Origin: Candidatus Tayloriibacteriota bacterium
GTDB lineage: Bacteria > Patescibacteria > Paceibacteria > UBA9973 > UBA6065
Assembly (NCBI GenBank): GCA_016215405.1
Contig: JACRJQ010000005.1
Coordinates: forward strand, 80,752-144,751
Direction: 5' to 3'
Length of the DNA stretch: 64,000 bases
The notes under the pieces are model-generated. The model did not search any database, was not told where the DNA came from, and worked only from the letters and a program-made list of their open reading frames with translations. The first letter of the stretch is position 1, and every line of letters begins with the position of its first letter. Both the position numbers and the translations under genes were made by a program. Positions 24,368-32,586 of the stretch are shown one piece after another.

Positions 24368-24805
24368 ATGGCGAACAAGAAGATAACCATAGAGGCGACG
24401 ATACACGCTCCGATAGGGAGGGTGTGGGAGCTTTGGACGAAGCCGGAACATATCATGAAGTGGAACAATGCGTCGGAGGATTGGCATACGCCTGCTGCGA
24501 CGAACGACGTCCGCGAAGGCGGGAAGTTCGATTTCAGGATGGAGGCGAAGGACGGTACGGCAGGATTCGATTTCGAAGGCGTCTATGACGAGGTCGCGAC
24601 GGAGGATTGGCTCGCGTATACCATAAGCGACGGCAGAAAGGTCGAAGTGTCGTTCGAGGACGAGGGCGACGGGGATACCCACATCACCGAGACGTTCGAG
24701 ATCGAGAACGAGAATTCCGAGGAGATGCAGAGGCAGGGATGGCAGGCGATCCTCGATAGTTTCAAGGGATATGCCGAGGGCGCTTTTAACGGAAGTAAGT
24801 CTTAA
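24368..24805 (+). CDS. SRPBCC/AHSA1-like protein
   Basis: 145 residues. Starts ITIEATIHAPIGRVWELWTKPEHIMKWNNA, the hallmark of activator-of-Hsp90-ATPase-homologue-1-like START-fold proteins, and ends QGWQAILDSFKGYAEG. These proteins hold a hydrophobic ligand in a helix-grip cavity; the ligand is unknown. Start is one base after the DUF2726 stop. Confidence 0.88.
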   Translation: MANKKITIEATIHAPIGRVWELWTKPEHIMKWNNASEDWHTPAATNDVREGGKFDFRMEAKDGTAGFDFEGVYDEVATEDWLAYTISDGRKVEVSFEDEGDGDTHITETFEIENENSEEMQRQGWQAILDSFKGYAEGAFNGSKS

Positions 24806-24816
24806 ATCATAGTTTT

Positions 24817-25287
24817 ATGAACAGAACAATAGTAGCGATCGGAGGTTTGATAGTAGTCGTCGTCGTCATTTTTGTCGCTATGGGCAAAAACGATGCCTCG
24901 AACGAAGTCTCGACCACTGCTGGGTTTCGCGTCGGAGCCAATGCTATAAACGTCAACACTCAAGCCGCAGGCGGCAAGATAAACGTCTCCTTCGCCGTCC
25001 TTGAAAAAGGCGGATTTGTGGCGATCCATGAAGCGGTCGCGGGCGAGCCTGGGAGAATCGTCGCGGCGAGCGCTCTCTTGAAGGCGGGCGAATCGAGCGA
25101 TATCTCGATCCAACTCGCCGAGCGATCCGAGGTCGGAGAAAGGTATATCGCGATGCTTCATACCGATGACGGGAACGGCACGTTCGATGAGACTGCGGAT
25201 ACGCCTGTAATCGAGAACGGCGGTCCGATCATGATCGAGTTCGCGATAGGAGAGACGAGCGAAGATGGGGATCCGGTGACCATTTAA
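24817..25287 (+). CDS. exported DUF7282-like protein
   Basis: 156 residues. N-terminal membrane anchor or signal (IGGLIVVVVVIFVAM). The ectodomain has GGFVAIHEAVAGEPGRIVA, ALLKAGESSDISIQL, YIAMLHTDDGNGTFDETADT and PVIENGGPI. This looks like the DUF7282 pattern found in exported archaeal and bacterial proteins. The acidic DDGNGTFDE loop could bind calcium (inference). Function unknown. Confidence 0.7.
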   Translation: MNRTIVAIGGLIVVVVVIFVAMGKNDASNEVSTTAGFRVGANAINVNTQAAGGKINVSFAVLEKGGFVAIHEAVAGEPGRIVAASALLKAGESSDISIQLAERSEVGERYIAMLHTDDGNGTFDETADTPVIENGGPIMIEFAIGETSEDGDPVTI

Positions 25288-25305
25288 CTAGAACTACCGC
25301 CAGAC

Positions 25306-26232
25306 ATGCAAAAGATCATTCCTCACCTTTGGTTCGATAAGAATGCCGAAGAAGCGGTCAGATTCTACGCATCGGTGTTCGGAGACGTCGAGGTCGGTGC
25401 GACGACCCGCTACACAGAGGCAGGGTTCGAAACCCACAATATGCCGGCAGGCACGGTGCTCACGATCGAATTCTCGATAGGAGGCTACGATTTCATCGCC
25501 CTTAACGGAGGTCCGGTTTTCAAGCTCAACCCTTCGATATCGTTCTTCCTCAACTTCGACCCGTCGAAAGACAAAGACGCTGCGAAGAAGCTCGATGCGC
25601 TCTGGCAGAAGCTTTCCGAGGGAGGCAAGGCCCTCATGCCTCTCGACAAGTACTTCTTCAGCGAGCGATACGGCTGGATACAGGATAGGTTCGGCGTCTC
25701 GTGGCAGCTTACGCTCACGAACCCTGCAGGCGACGAGAGGCCCTTCATCGTCCCGTCGCTCCTTTTCACCGGTGAAGCCTCTGGCAAGGCCGAAGAGGCG
25801 ATGAAGCATTACGTCTCCGTGTTCGAGGGTTCGAAGGTAGGACAGGTCGCCCTCTATCCAGAAGACACGGGCGTGCAGAAGAAGGGAGACCTCATGTTCG
25901 GAGATTTCATGATCGAAGGTCAATGGTTCGCCGCGATGGACGGCGGCGACGTCCATGGTTTCGGATTCAACGAGGCGGTATCCCTGCTCGTCGCGTGCGA
26001 GGATCAAAATGAGATCGATCGCTTTTGGGAGAAGCTCAACGGGGATCCTTCGGAGGGGCAGTGCGGATGGCTCCACGACAGATTCGGCGTCTCGTGGCAG
26101 ATCGCGGCCCAGGGCATGGCGCAGATGCTCAACAGCGCGGACCGAGCAGCGGCCGACCGCGTGATGAATGCGATGCTTCAGATGAAGAAGATCGATATGG
26201 CGGCGCTAAAGAGCGCATACCAAGGGAGATAG
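25306..26232 (+). CDS. VOC-family PhnB-like protein, tandem domains
   Basis: 308 residues. Two PhnB/glyoxalase-fold modules: IPHLWFDKNAEEAVRFYASV with RYGWIQDRFGVSWQLTL, then PSLLFTGEASGKAEEAMKHY with CGWLHDRFGVSWQIA. The family is often named 3-demethylubiquinone-9 3-methyltransferase, but most members have no proven activity and the fold is a metal-binding betaalphabetabetabeta unit. Last gene of the 22915-26232 run. Confidence 0.88.
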   Translation: MQKIIPHLWFDKNAEEAVRFYASVFGDVEVGATTRYTEAGFETHNMPAGTVLTIEFSIGGYDFIALNGGPVFKLNPSISFFLNFDPSKDKDAAKKLDALWQKLSEGGKALMPLDKYFFSERYGWIQDRFGVSWQLTLTNPAGDERPFIVPSLLFTGEASGKAEEAMKHYVSVFEGSKVGQVALYPEDTGVQKKGDLMFGDFMIEGQWFAAMDGGDVHGFGFNEAVSLLVACEDQNEIDRFWEKLNGDPSEGQCGWLHDRFGVSWQIAAQGMAQMLNSADRAAADRVMNAMLQMKKIDMAALKSAYQGR

Positions 26233-26290
26233 GGCAGGAGCGGCTTTATTTGCCTTTTCTTCCAAAAGGTGACATAGTTACCCCCTCATT

Positions 26291-26833
26291 ATGAACAACT
26301 TCAAAAAGCAGGGCGGTTTCGGAGGCGGCAGACGGGACTTCGGACGGCCATCGTTCGGAGGAGACAGGGGAGGATTTAAGGGCGGAGGCAAGAGCTTTGG
26401 ACGCCCTCTCGAGATGTTCCAGGCGACCTGCGCGTCGTGCGGAAAGTCTTGCGAGGTCCCTTTCAAGCCTAACGGCAAGAAGCCTGTCTACTGCAAGGAA
26501 TGCTTCGCCGCGAACGGAGGCCCAGCGGTAGCGCCTCGAGAGTCGAACGATCGTTTCTCTGACAGGAGGCCTTTCGCTTCGAACGTCCCAGCGGCTCCGG
26601 CATTCAAGGCCGAGCCGTCTAAGGAGATCGGAGAGATGAAAAGGCAGATCGAGACCCTCGGATACAAGCTCGACAAGGTTCTCGCTCTCCTCGGCGAGAA
26701 GGCGCAGGGAGATAAGCCTACAAAGGTAGAAAGGGTAGAGAAGACCGCGGTCCCGGTAGCATCGAACATGCCGCCGGAGCCTGCTGACAAGAAGCCTGTC
26801 GCGAGGAAGGCTCCAGCAAAGAAGAAGAAATAA
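26291..26833 (+). CDS. Gly/Arg-rich protein with CxxC-CxxC zinc ribbon
   Basis: 180 residues. The N-terminus is Gly/Arg/Phe-rich with RGG-like repeats (about 8-38). A short ribbon MFQATCASCGKSCEVPFKP, then PVYCKECF, gives two CxxC pairs 19-20 residues apart, about residues 47-70. This unit is common in Patescibacteria. A predicted coiled coil follows (EIGEMKRQIETLGYKLDKVL), then a Lys/Ala/Pro tail ending KKKK. RNA binding is inferred from RGG, zinc ribbon and tail. Confidence 0.8.
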   Translation: MNNFKKQGGFGGGRRDFGRPSFGGDRGGFKGGGKSFGRPLEMFQATCASCGKSCEVPFKPNGKKPVYCKECFAANGGPAVAPRESNDRFSDRRPFASNVPAAPAFKAEPSKEIGEMKRQIETLGYKLDKVLALLGEKAQGDKPTKVERVEKTAVPVASNMPPEPADKKPVARKAPAKKKK

Positions 26834-26836
26834 GCG

Positions 26837-26874
26837 AATACGAAAGCCCCGCGAGAGCGGGGCTTTCGTATTAT
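26837..26874. terminator. 16-base perfect terminator hairpin
   Basis: 26837-26852 pairs fully with 26857-26872 around GAGA. T-rich on the + side. Confidence 0.88.
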
Positions 26875-26913
26875 TCGGCGAGGTAGCTCCGAGCCTTTCT
26901 CTCGTTCATAAGG

Positions 26914-26919
26914 TATGAT
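26914..26919 (+). promoter_or_regulatory. -10 box of the 33-residue basic protein (leaderless)
   Basis: TATGAT ends six bases before the ATG at 26926. Confidence 0.5.
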
Positions 26920-26925
26920 GGATGT

Positions 26926-27027
26926 ATGGCAAAAAGAGCGAATACTAAAAAGAGGCAGACGCGATCGCGCAAGACCGCGAAGCGGCTCGCGATAAAGCAC
27001 GCGAGGCCTCTCAAGAAGCGCCGATAG
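26926..27027 (+). CDS. 33-residue Arg/Lys-rich protein
   Basis: Reads MAKRANTKKRQTRSRKTAKR and ends ARPLKKRR; about half of the residues are basic. It sits alone between two hairpins and has a -10 box exactly six bases before its ATG, the same arrangement as many genes here. It could be a ribosome-associated or nucleoid protein like bTHX or a histone-H1-like tail, but no family motif is present. Second such protein in the window, after 1727-1816. Confidence 0.55.
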   Translation: MAKRANTKKRQTRSRKTAKRLAIKHARPLKKRR

Positions 27028-27057
27028 AAGACGCTTCGCCCTTCTGTGGGATTTAAG

Positions 27058-27086
27058 CCTCGTTTCGCTACGAACTAGGTTTTTTG
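27058..27086 (+). terminator. imperfect terminator
   Basis: Stem CCT-GTTCG type with one mismatch and one bulge, closed by AGG, then six T at 27080-27085. Confidence 0.5.
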
Positions 27087-27105
27087 CGTTGAGCTGCAGC
27101 CTTAG

Positions 27106-27870
27106 CTAGGGGACGTACTGCTCTTGGAGCGACACTATCGTCGATCCATTGAGGAGGTATCTGAAGGTGTATGCTTTCATGAATGAATCAGGGTCCGCGA
27201 ATCCGTCCGCGAACGCCTCAGAGGTCGCCGGAACGAGTACGGGCGATCCCGGGTTCTCGAATATCGCTATGTCGGCGTCAGGAAGGAGGTTGTATGTCTC
27301 GGTGGATGTCGATATGTTCCGTATATAGAAATCGTTATTGAGGCTCGGCACGCATTCCGCCGCGTCTTTCTCGCCGCAATCGGTATCCTCTGCGGCCTTT
27401 CGGTACGCTTCGTCTCCCGACAGGAATTCGACAGGGTCGATGGTCACAAGGAAGTTTACCCCATTCTTTTCTACGGAGCGGATGAAGCCGAATCTCCTGT
27501 CGGCCTCGATATCGAGTGCGAGATTCCTTACGAGGATATCCGATTCTCGACGTATGCCCTCTACGAAGACCCTCTTTCCGCCATAGGCGCCCATGATCGT
27601 CTGGTTTATCGCGACGCACGGCTCTTCCTGCCCTCCGGCGCGGCATATGCTCGATCCATCGAAGGAGATCTTCGCGTCGAGCGCCGGCTCTCCTGGCGCT
27701 TCGTAGACGAGGTAGAGGGCTCCGTTCACGATCGACGGGTCTCTGTCCGTGATATAGCCGATCTCGATAAAGTCGATGTCTGCGTCCTGCTTTTCGACGG
27801 GATCTAAAGCGATAGCGACGACGAAGGCGATGACGGCCAGTCCCGCGATAAAGACGATTATCTTTTTCAT
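27106..27870 (-). CDS. exported protein of unknown function
   Basis: 254 residues from MKKIIVFIAGLAVIAFVVAI, an uncleaved anchor or signal peptide; the open frame extends 20 codons further up but the hydrophobic segment starts here. The ectodomain is acidic with four Cys (CRAGGQEEPC, DTDCGEKDAAEC), likely two disulfides. No family recognised. Convergent with the small protein gene at 26926. Confidence 0.6.
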   Translation of the reverse strand: MKKIIVFIAGLAVIAFVVAIALDPVEKQDADIDFIEIGYITDRDPSIVNGALYLVYEAPGEPALDAKISFDGSSICRAGGQEEPCVAINQTIMGAYGGKRVFVEGIRRESDILVRNLALDIEADRRFGFIRSVEKNGVNFLVTIDPVEFLSGDEAYRKAAEDTDCGEKDAAECVPSLNNDFYIRNISTSTETYNLLPDADIAIFENPGSPVLVPATSEAFADGFADPDSFMKAYTFRYLLNGSTIVSLQEQYVP

Positions 27871-28014
27871 ATAGATAAATATAGTCCTAGACGCGCCGTC
27901 TGCATAGGGCGCTCCTTTTATATGAAACAAAGGTTCGAACCCTTCGTACTAGGAGCGCGGGCAGATTTCGGAAAGATGCGTTCGATGCGGATCGACTGAT
28001 ACTAATTTAGACCA

Positions 28015-28824
28015 ATGCATATGCCAAAGAGAATATTGATCGCGCTCCTTATGTTCGTCCTCGGGCCCGGCGCCGCATCGGCGCTCACTCTTTATTCCTA
28101 TGTCCCCGGAGTAGGGTACGAGAGCCAGGGCGAATACCAAGCGACGAAGATAGAGAAAGTCGCCGAGAGGGCCTTTAGATCCGTTGTCATAATAGAGGGG
28201 TACAGAGAGTCGCCGGTATACTCCATGGAGCTCGGCGAGGATCCGGAGACAGGGGCCTTTTCGGTGTCCGTGAAAGAGATAGGCGTAGAAGAGAGGAAGG
28301 TCACTTCTGGAAGCGGGTTCTTCGCGACCGGAGACGGGTATATCGTCACTAACAGGCACGTCGTGGACGGCTTTGGCGCCTCGTTTTGGGTGGATACCGG
28401 CGCCTCGCGCGTCCCGGCTTTTGTCGCGTTCCTCGATCCCGTATACGATCTCGCTCTCATAAAGATAGAGGGCGAGGGCTATCCCGCGATACCTTTCGGC
28501 GATTCGTCGAAGATAGAGATGGGCGATGAGATCGTGAGCGTCGGGAACGCTCTTGGGAGGTTCGTGGACTCGGTCTCTTCTGGTCGCGTGATATCGCTCG
28601 ACCAGACGGTCGTCGCGCGGGAAAAGGGTACTGTCGAGGTGCTAAGCGGCCTCATCGCTACGGACGCCAGGCTCTATCCCGGAGATTCCGGCGGGCCGCT
28701 CCTTAATGCGCGGGGCGAGGCGATCGGGGTCAATGTCGCGATAGAGGCAGGTACGAACGTGAGCTTTTCCATACCCTCGAACGTCGCGAGGGTCGTCATG
28801 GAGAGGGCCGGCATCGAAGTCTAG
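28015..28824 (+). CDS. trypsin-like serine protease (HtrA-like, no PDZ)
   Basis: 269 residues with signal peptide (ILIALLMFVLGPGAASA). Catalytic triad: His115 in IVTNRHVVDG, Asp145 in DPVYDLALIK, Ser225 in YPGDSGGPLLN. These are the S1C/DegP consensus boxes. The C-terminal PDZ domain of HtrA/DegP is absent and the protein ends right after the protease barrel (PSNVARVVMERAGIEV). Likely an envelope quality-control or processing protease. A second ATG two codons on (28021) is equally possible. Confidence 0.88.
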   Translation: MHMPKRILIALLMFVLGPGAASALTLYSYVPGVGYESQGEYQATKIEKVAERAFRSVVIIEGYRESPVYSMELGEDPETGAFSVSVKEIGVEERKVTSGSGFFATGDGYIVTNRHVVDGFGASFWVDTGASRVPAFVAFLDPVYDLALIKIEGEGYPAIPFGDSSKIEMGDEIVSVGNALGRFVDSVSSGRVISLDQTVVAREKGTVEVLSGLIATDARLYPGDSGGPLLNARGEAIGVNVAIEAGTNVSFSIPSNVARVVMERAGIEV

Positions 28825-28868
28825 TCTTTCGGTTTGAGGGATTTCTCTTCGAATGCTACTCTCAATGT

Positions 28869-30371
28869 ATGACTAATATGGAAAAGCTCAGAAGTCGGCT
28901 CCAGGAGATCGCGCGGATCGGCTCTCTCCTCAATATCGCGCTCTGGGACCAGGAGGTGAATATGCCGCCTAAGGCCGCTGATTCGAGGGCTCTGGCCCTT
29001 GCGGAAGCGTCGGGCCTCCTTCACCAGAAGTTCGTATCGATCGATTCGGACGGACTCCTTTCCGGCCTCAAGGCGGAGCTCGATGCGGGAGCTCTCTCGG
29101 GAGGCGATGCCGTCGTCGTGAGAGAGACGTGGAGGTCTTTCGAGCGCGAGAAAAAGCTCCCGGAGAGGCTCGTCAAAGAGATAGCCCTCACCGCCTCTCA
29201 GGCGTACGAGGTATGGGCAGAGGCTCGCAAAAAAGACGACTTCGATATGTTCTTGCCCTGGCTTCGCAAGATGGTGAAGCTCAAGAGAGAGGAGGCCGAA
29301 TATGTGGGCTATGCGGATTCGCCTTACGACGCTCTTCTCGACGCCTATGAGCCCGGCATGACGTCGAAGGAGGTCACGAAGGTGCTTTCAGACCTCAAGG
29401 GATTTCTCGTCCCTTTCATACGGAAGATAAAAGCGTCGAAGTCGAAAGTCGACGACAGGCGCCTTAAAGGGAAATTTCCGATCGAGGCGCAGGAGTCCTT
29501 TAACAGGCTCGTGGCGAAGGAGATAGGCTTCGATTTCGCCGCTGGAAGGCTCGACAAGGCGACCCATCCGTTCGCGACGGGCATCAACCCTTCCGATGTG
29601 AGGCTCACGACGCGTTATCTGGTCGAAGACGTATTCTATTCCATAGGGTCGACGGTCCACGAGGCGGGACACGGCCTCTACGAGCAGGGCCTTCCTGGAG
29701 AGCACTTCGGGACGCCCTTAGCGGAATCCGTCTCGCTCGGAATCCATGAGTCACAGTCGCGCATGTGGGAGAACATGATAGGCAAGAGCGAGCCGTTCTG
29801 GAGGCACTTCTATCCGAAGCTCCGCAAAGCCTTTCCGAAGCCGTTTAGGGAGATCCCGCTTAAGGATTTCTGCAGGATGATAAGCAAGGCGAGGCCGTCT
29901 CTCATCCGCACCGAGTCCGACGAGGTCACGTATAATCTGCACATCATTCTAAGGTATGAGATAGAGAAGGGGATGATCGAAGGGACGATCGATCCAGCCG
30001 ATACGCCGAGGATATGGAAGGAAAAGATGAAGGAGTATCTCGGCGTAGACGTGCCGAACGACAGGGAGGGCGTGCTGCAGGACGTGCATTGGGCGCATGG
30101 AGGCATCGGATACTTCCCGACATATAGCCTCGGGAACCTCTACGCGGCGCAGTTCTATCGGGCCATGAAGAAGGATGTTAAAGGTATCGAGAGGAAGATG
30201 TCTCAGGGCGATTTCATGCCTGTCCTTACATGGCTGCGAAAGAATATCCATTCTCTCGGGAAAACGTATCGCGCGGGCGAGCTCGTAGAGAGGGTGACGG
30301 GGAAGCCTCTCGACAGCAGATATTTTATCGAATATCTTGAAGAGAAATACGGGAGGATATACGGCCTATAA
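28869..30371 (+). CDS. M32 family metallocarboxypeptidase (Taq type)
   Basis: 500 residues, normal family length. Zinc motif HEAGH at 264-268 in IGSTVHEAGHGLYEQGLP. Supporting boxes: LNIALWDQEVNMPP, PFATGINPSDVRLTTRY and GTPLAESVSLGIHESQSRMWEN (the glutamate ligand side), then IRTESDEVTYNLHIILRYEIE and DVHWAHGGIGYFPTYSLGN. Removes C-terminal residues from peptides in the cytoplasm; useful to an organism that lives on scavenged peptides (inference). Confidence 0.95.
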   Translation: MTNMEKLRSRLQEIARIGSLLNIALWDQEVNMPPKAADSRALALAEASGLLHQKFVSIDSDGLLSGLKAELDAGALSGGDAVVVRETWRSFEREKKLPERLVKEIALTASQAYEVWAEARKKDDFDMFLPWLRKMVKLKREEAEYVGYADSPYDALLDAYEPGMTSKEVTKVLSDLKGFLVPFIRKIKASKSKVDDRRLKGKFPIEAQESFNRLVAKEIGFDFAAGRLDKATHPFATGINPSDVRLTTRYLVEDVFYSIGSTVHEAGHGLYEQGLPGEHFGTPLAESVSLGIHESQSRMWENMIGKSEPFWRHFYPKLRKAFPKPFREIPLKDFCRMISKARPSLIRTESDEVTYNLHIILRYEIEKGMIEGTIDPADTPRIWKEKMKEYLGVDVPNDREGVLQDVHWAHGGIGYFPTYSLGNLYAAQFYRAMKKDVKGIERKMSQGDFMPVLTWLRKNIHSLGKTYRAGELVERVTGKPLDSRYFIEYLEEKYGRIYGL

Positions 30372-30412
30372 GCGTCGTCATAGCCTGATTAAAAAATAGT
30401 TCATATATTCAA

Positions 30413-30787
30413 ATGAAAAGATCGATTTCATACATAGTTATCGCCATCATCCTAGTTTTGGGCGCGTTCGCGCTCATCCGCAAGGAGCCCGAAGGGGAGA
30501 GCGCTAGCGGAACAGGGATCTCGGGCGTCGTCGCAGCGATAGACCTCGAGCAGGCCATGGTGGACGGTCCTTATGTCGTCACCGTTCAAGACGACAACGG
30601 CTCGGAGCGCGACGTGAAGGTCCCTTCGATGGGGATAATGCTCTGCGCCGCGCGGGAGAGCATCATGAGCCCGTCAGAGCTTAAGGTAGGCGACAGGGTC
30701 GAAGCGAGAGGCGCGCTTACCGCAGAGGGTGACCTCGTCCCGTGCGAGTCCCCGGACCATTATCTGCGCCTCGCGTCTGAGAGATAG
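30413..30787 (+). CDS. small membrane-anchored protein, unknown
   Basis: 124 residues. An N-terminal membrane segment (ISYIVIAIILVLGAFALI) is followed by a small beta domain (GISGVVAAIDLEQAMVDGPY, LKVGDRVEARGALTAEGDLV) that resembles an OB-like or DUF5666-type barrel. One Cys pair. Function not assigned. Confidence 0.6.
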   Translation: MKRSISYIVIAIILVLGAFALIRKEPEGESASGTGISGVVAAIDLEQAMVDGPYVVTVQDDNGSERDVKVPSMGIMLCAARESIMSPSELKVGDRVEARGALTAEGDLVPCESPDHYLRLASER

Positions 30788-30818
30788 GGTTTACTACGTA
30801 TAACTTTCTATCAGAGAT

Positions 30819-31616
30819 ATGAATACAAGGCTCGCCATAATGGTCATTGCGGCCATTGCCGTAATCGCAGGCGCTGTCTGGCTCGGCTCTGGAAAAGAAG
30901 CGCCGACGCTCACGAACGGAGAGGCTCTAGCGCCTGTTTCAGGCGTCGAGGTAGAGGCTGGGGACGTATCCTATTTTCCCGGGGCGACGGGATATTTCGC
31001 CAGACCTAAGGGCGAAGGCGATTATCCTGGAGTGGTCATGATCCACGAGAATCGGGGGATAAACGACGGCGTCCGCGCCTATGCCCGCGAGCTCGCCAAA
31101 GAGGGATACAGGGTCCTCGCTGTGGACCTTTTCGGACGATCGGTCGAGACTCAGGAAGAGGCCCGCGCCCTTACAGCCGCATTCGACCAGAATAAGGGCG
31201 TAGAGAACATGCGGGCCGCTGCGGCGTATCTCCGATCGCAAGGGGCTCAAAAGATCGCCTCGCTCGGCTGGTGCTTCGGCGGCAGGCAGTCGGTAGAGCT
31301 TGCCGTATCGGGAGAGCCTCTCGACGCCACGGTCGTCTATTACGGAGGAGGCATGGCCACGACGACGCAAAGGCTCGCTCCTATCAAGTGGCCGGTCCTC
31401 GGCATCTTCGGAGATAAGGACCAGGTCATCCCGATCGAGACGGTCCGCGCCTTCGAGGCGTCGCTCGACTCCCTCGGCATAGAGAACGATATCTATATCT
31501 ATCCCGGAGTCGGACACGCCTTCGCGAATCCTTCTGGGATGAATTACGCGCCGCAAGAGACGGCAGACGCTTGGCAAAAGACGATAGTCTTCCTCAAGGA
31601 GAATCTCCGGCCCTGA
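30819..31616 (+). CDS. exported dienelactone hydrolase family protein
   Basis: 265 residues. N-terminal anchor (IMVIAAIAVIAGAVWLGSG). The alpha/beta hydrolase has the DLH triad: nucleophile Cys in SLGWCFGGRQS, Asp in FGDKDQVIP and His in GVGHAFANPS. The oxyanion side is GVVMIHENRGIN. DLH enzymes open cyclic dienelactones, but many exported relatives have other ester substrates. The Cys nucleophile supports this family over ordinary esterases. Confidence 0.88.
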   Translation: MNTRLAIMVIAAIAVIAGAVWLGSGKEAPTLTNGEALAPVSGVEVEAGDVSYFPGATGYFARPKGEGDYPGVVMIHENRGINDGVRAYARELAKEGYRVLAVDLFGRSVETQEEARALTAAFDQNKGVENMRAAAAYLRSQGAQKIASLGWCFGGRQSVELAVSGEPLDATVVYYGGGMATTTQRLAPIKWPVLGIFGDKDQVIPIETVRAFEASLDSLGIENDIYIYPGVGHAFANPSGMNYAPQETADAWQKTIVFLKENLRP

Positions 31617-31715
31617 ACCTTTCTCCCGCGAGCCTCGTAGTATGTCTGCGGATCCTCATTCGCTATCACATAAAAATATGAGACGCATGACACAAAAGAC
31701 ATACAAGCGCGCGGT

Positions 31716-31742
31716 AAAGAGCCCCTACTACGGGGCTTTTTC
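31716..31742 (+). terminator. terminator after dienelactone hydrolase
   Basis: Stem AGCCCC with GGGGCT, five T follow. About 100 bases after the stop codon. Confidence 0.7.
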
Positions 31743-31828
31743 CGTATCGCATCCGCTGGCAACTTTCCCGGCGGCCGTTTCGTCCTAGATATGAAGGTCA
31801 TAGAGATAGCTATAAAGAATCCGTAACC

Positions 31829-32539
31829 ATGTTTCTTGCGAAAGAAAGCTCGCGTCCTTATCTTTTAGCAGCCGCGGCTGCCGCCGTCTTGGCCGCGCTC
31901 GGTTTTTTTGCCTATTTCGTCTACGCGGAGAGAGCGGCTCTAGTTCAGGCTCCCGTCTCGACCGATAGGGCAGCGACTTCGACTATGGTTATCCCTTTTG
32001 CCGCGATCCCGACGACAAGGGCAGCAGATCGAGCGAATGAAGAGGTCGTTTCGCCGAAATCCATCGCCGCTTCCGCGCCCGACCTTTCACCTCAAGCCGG
32101 CACGCAAGGGGCAGGGGCTCATGATCCCCTCGGCCGCTTTTGTACGGCGAACGACCTCACAGGGAGGGCGTCGTGGGAGAAAGAAGGGCCTTATCTCTCC
32201 GGGTCGGTCAGGATAAGGAATTCCTCTGGCAGCGATTGCGTCGTGTCGGAGTCGTCGTCTATCGCCATAACGTCCGGCTCACGGGTCGTCGCTTATCTCC
32301 AGGCCTCGCGTCCCGAGACAGGGTTCGTCTTGCCGCAGGGCGAGGAGAGAAGGGTCGGTATTGACTGGTCTAATTGGTGCGGGGGGGCCCTGAGCGAGCC
32401 CGCGTTCGTATTCTTTGCGCTTCCTGGGGAGGCCGGATACCTGAGGGTCCCTCTCATAAGCTCCCTCGGCTCTCCTCAATACGACGCTCCTCCGTGCGGC
32501 TCACCGGCTTCGCCGTCGATCCTTGATCTGCGGTGGTAG
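31829..32539 (+). CDS. membrane-anchored DUF4232-like protein
   Basis: 236 residues. An Ala-rich membrane segment (about 10-31) is followed by a Ser/Thr/Ala/Pro linker (about 35-100). The C-terminal beta domain has CTANDLTGRASWEKEGPYLS, RIRNSSGSDCVVS, ERRVGIDWSNWCGG and an ending with Cys. The C-x-DL...W...G-x-L-x-G-x-V-x-x-x-N-x-S...C order recalls the DUF4232 domain of actinobacterial exported proteins. Convergent with the terpenoid operon. Confidence 0.62.
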   Translation: MFLAKESSRPYLLAAAAAAVLAALGFFAYFVYAERAALVQAPVSTDRAATSTMVIPFAAIPTTRAADRANEEVVSPKSIAASAPDLSPQAGTQGAGAHDPLGRFCTANDLTGRASWEKEGPYLSGSVRIRNSSGSDCVVSESSSIAITSGSRVVAYLQASRPETGFVLPQGEERRVGIDWSNWCGGALSEPAFVFFALPGEAGYLRVPLISSLGSPQYDAPPCGSPASPSILDLRW

Positions 32540-32586
32540 GGCATCTCCCAGCAGCTAAACGGCCTGTAAAGATTCAGCTTTCCGCA

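Noticed and set aside
31678..31788. 36-residue ORF starting MRRMTQKTYKRAVK
   Set aside because: It runs straight through a terminator hairpin and has no promoter or conserved feature.
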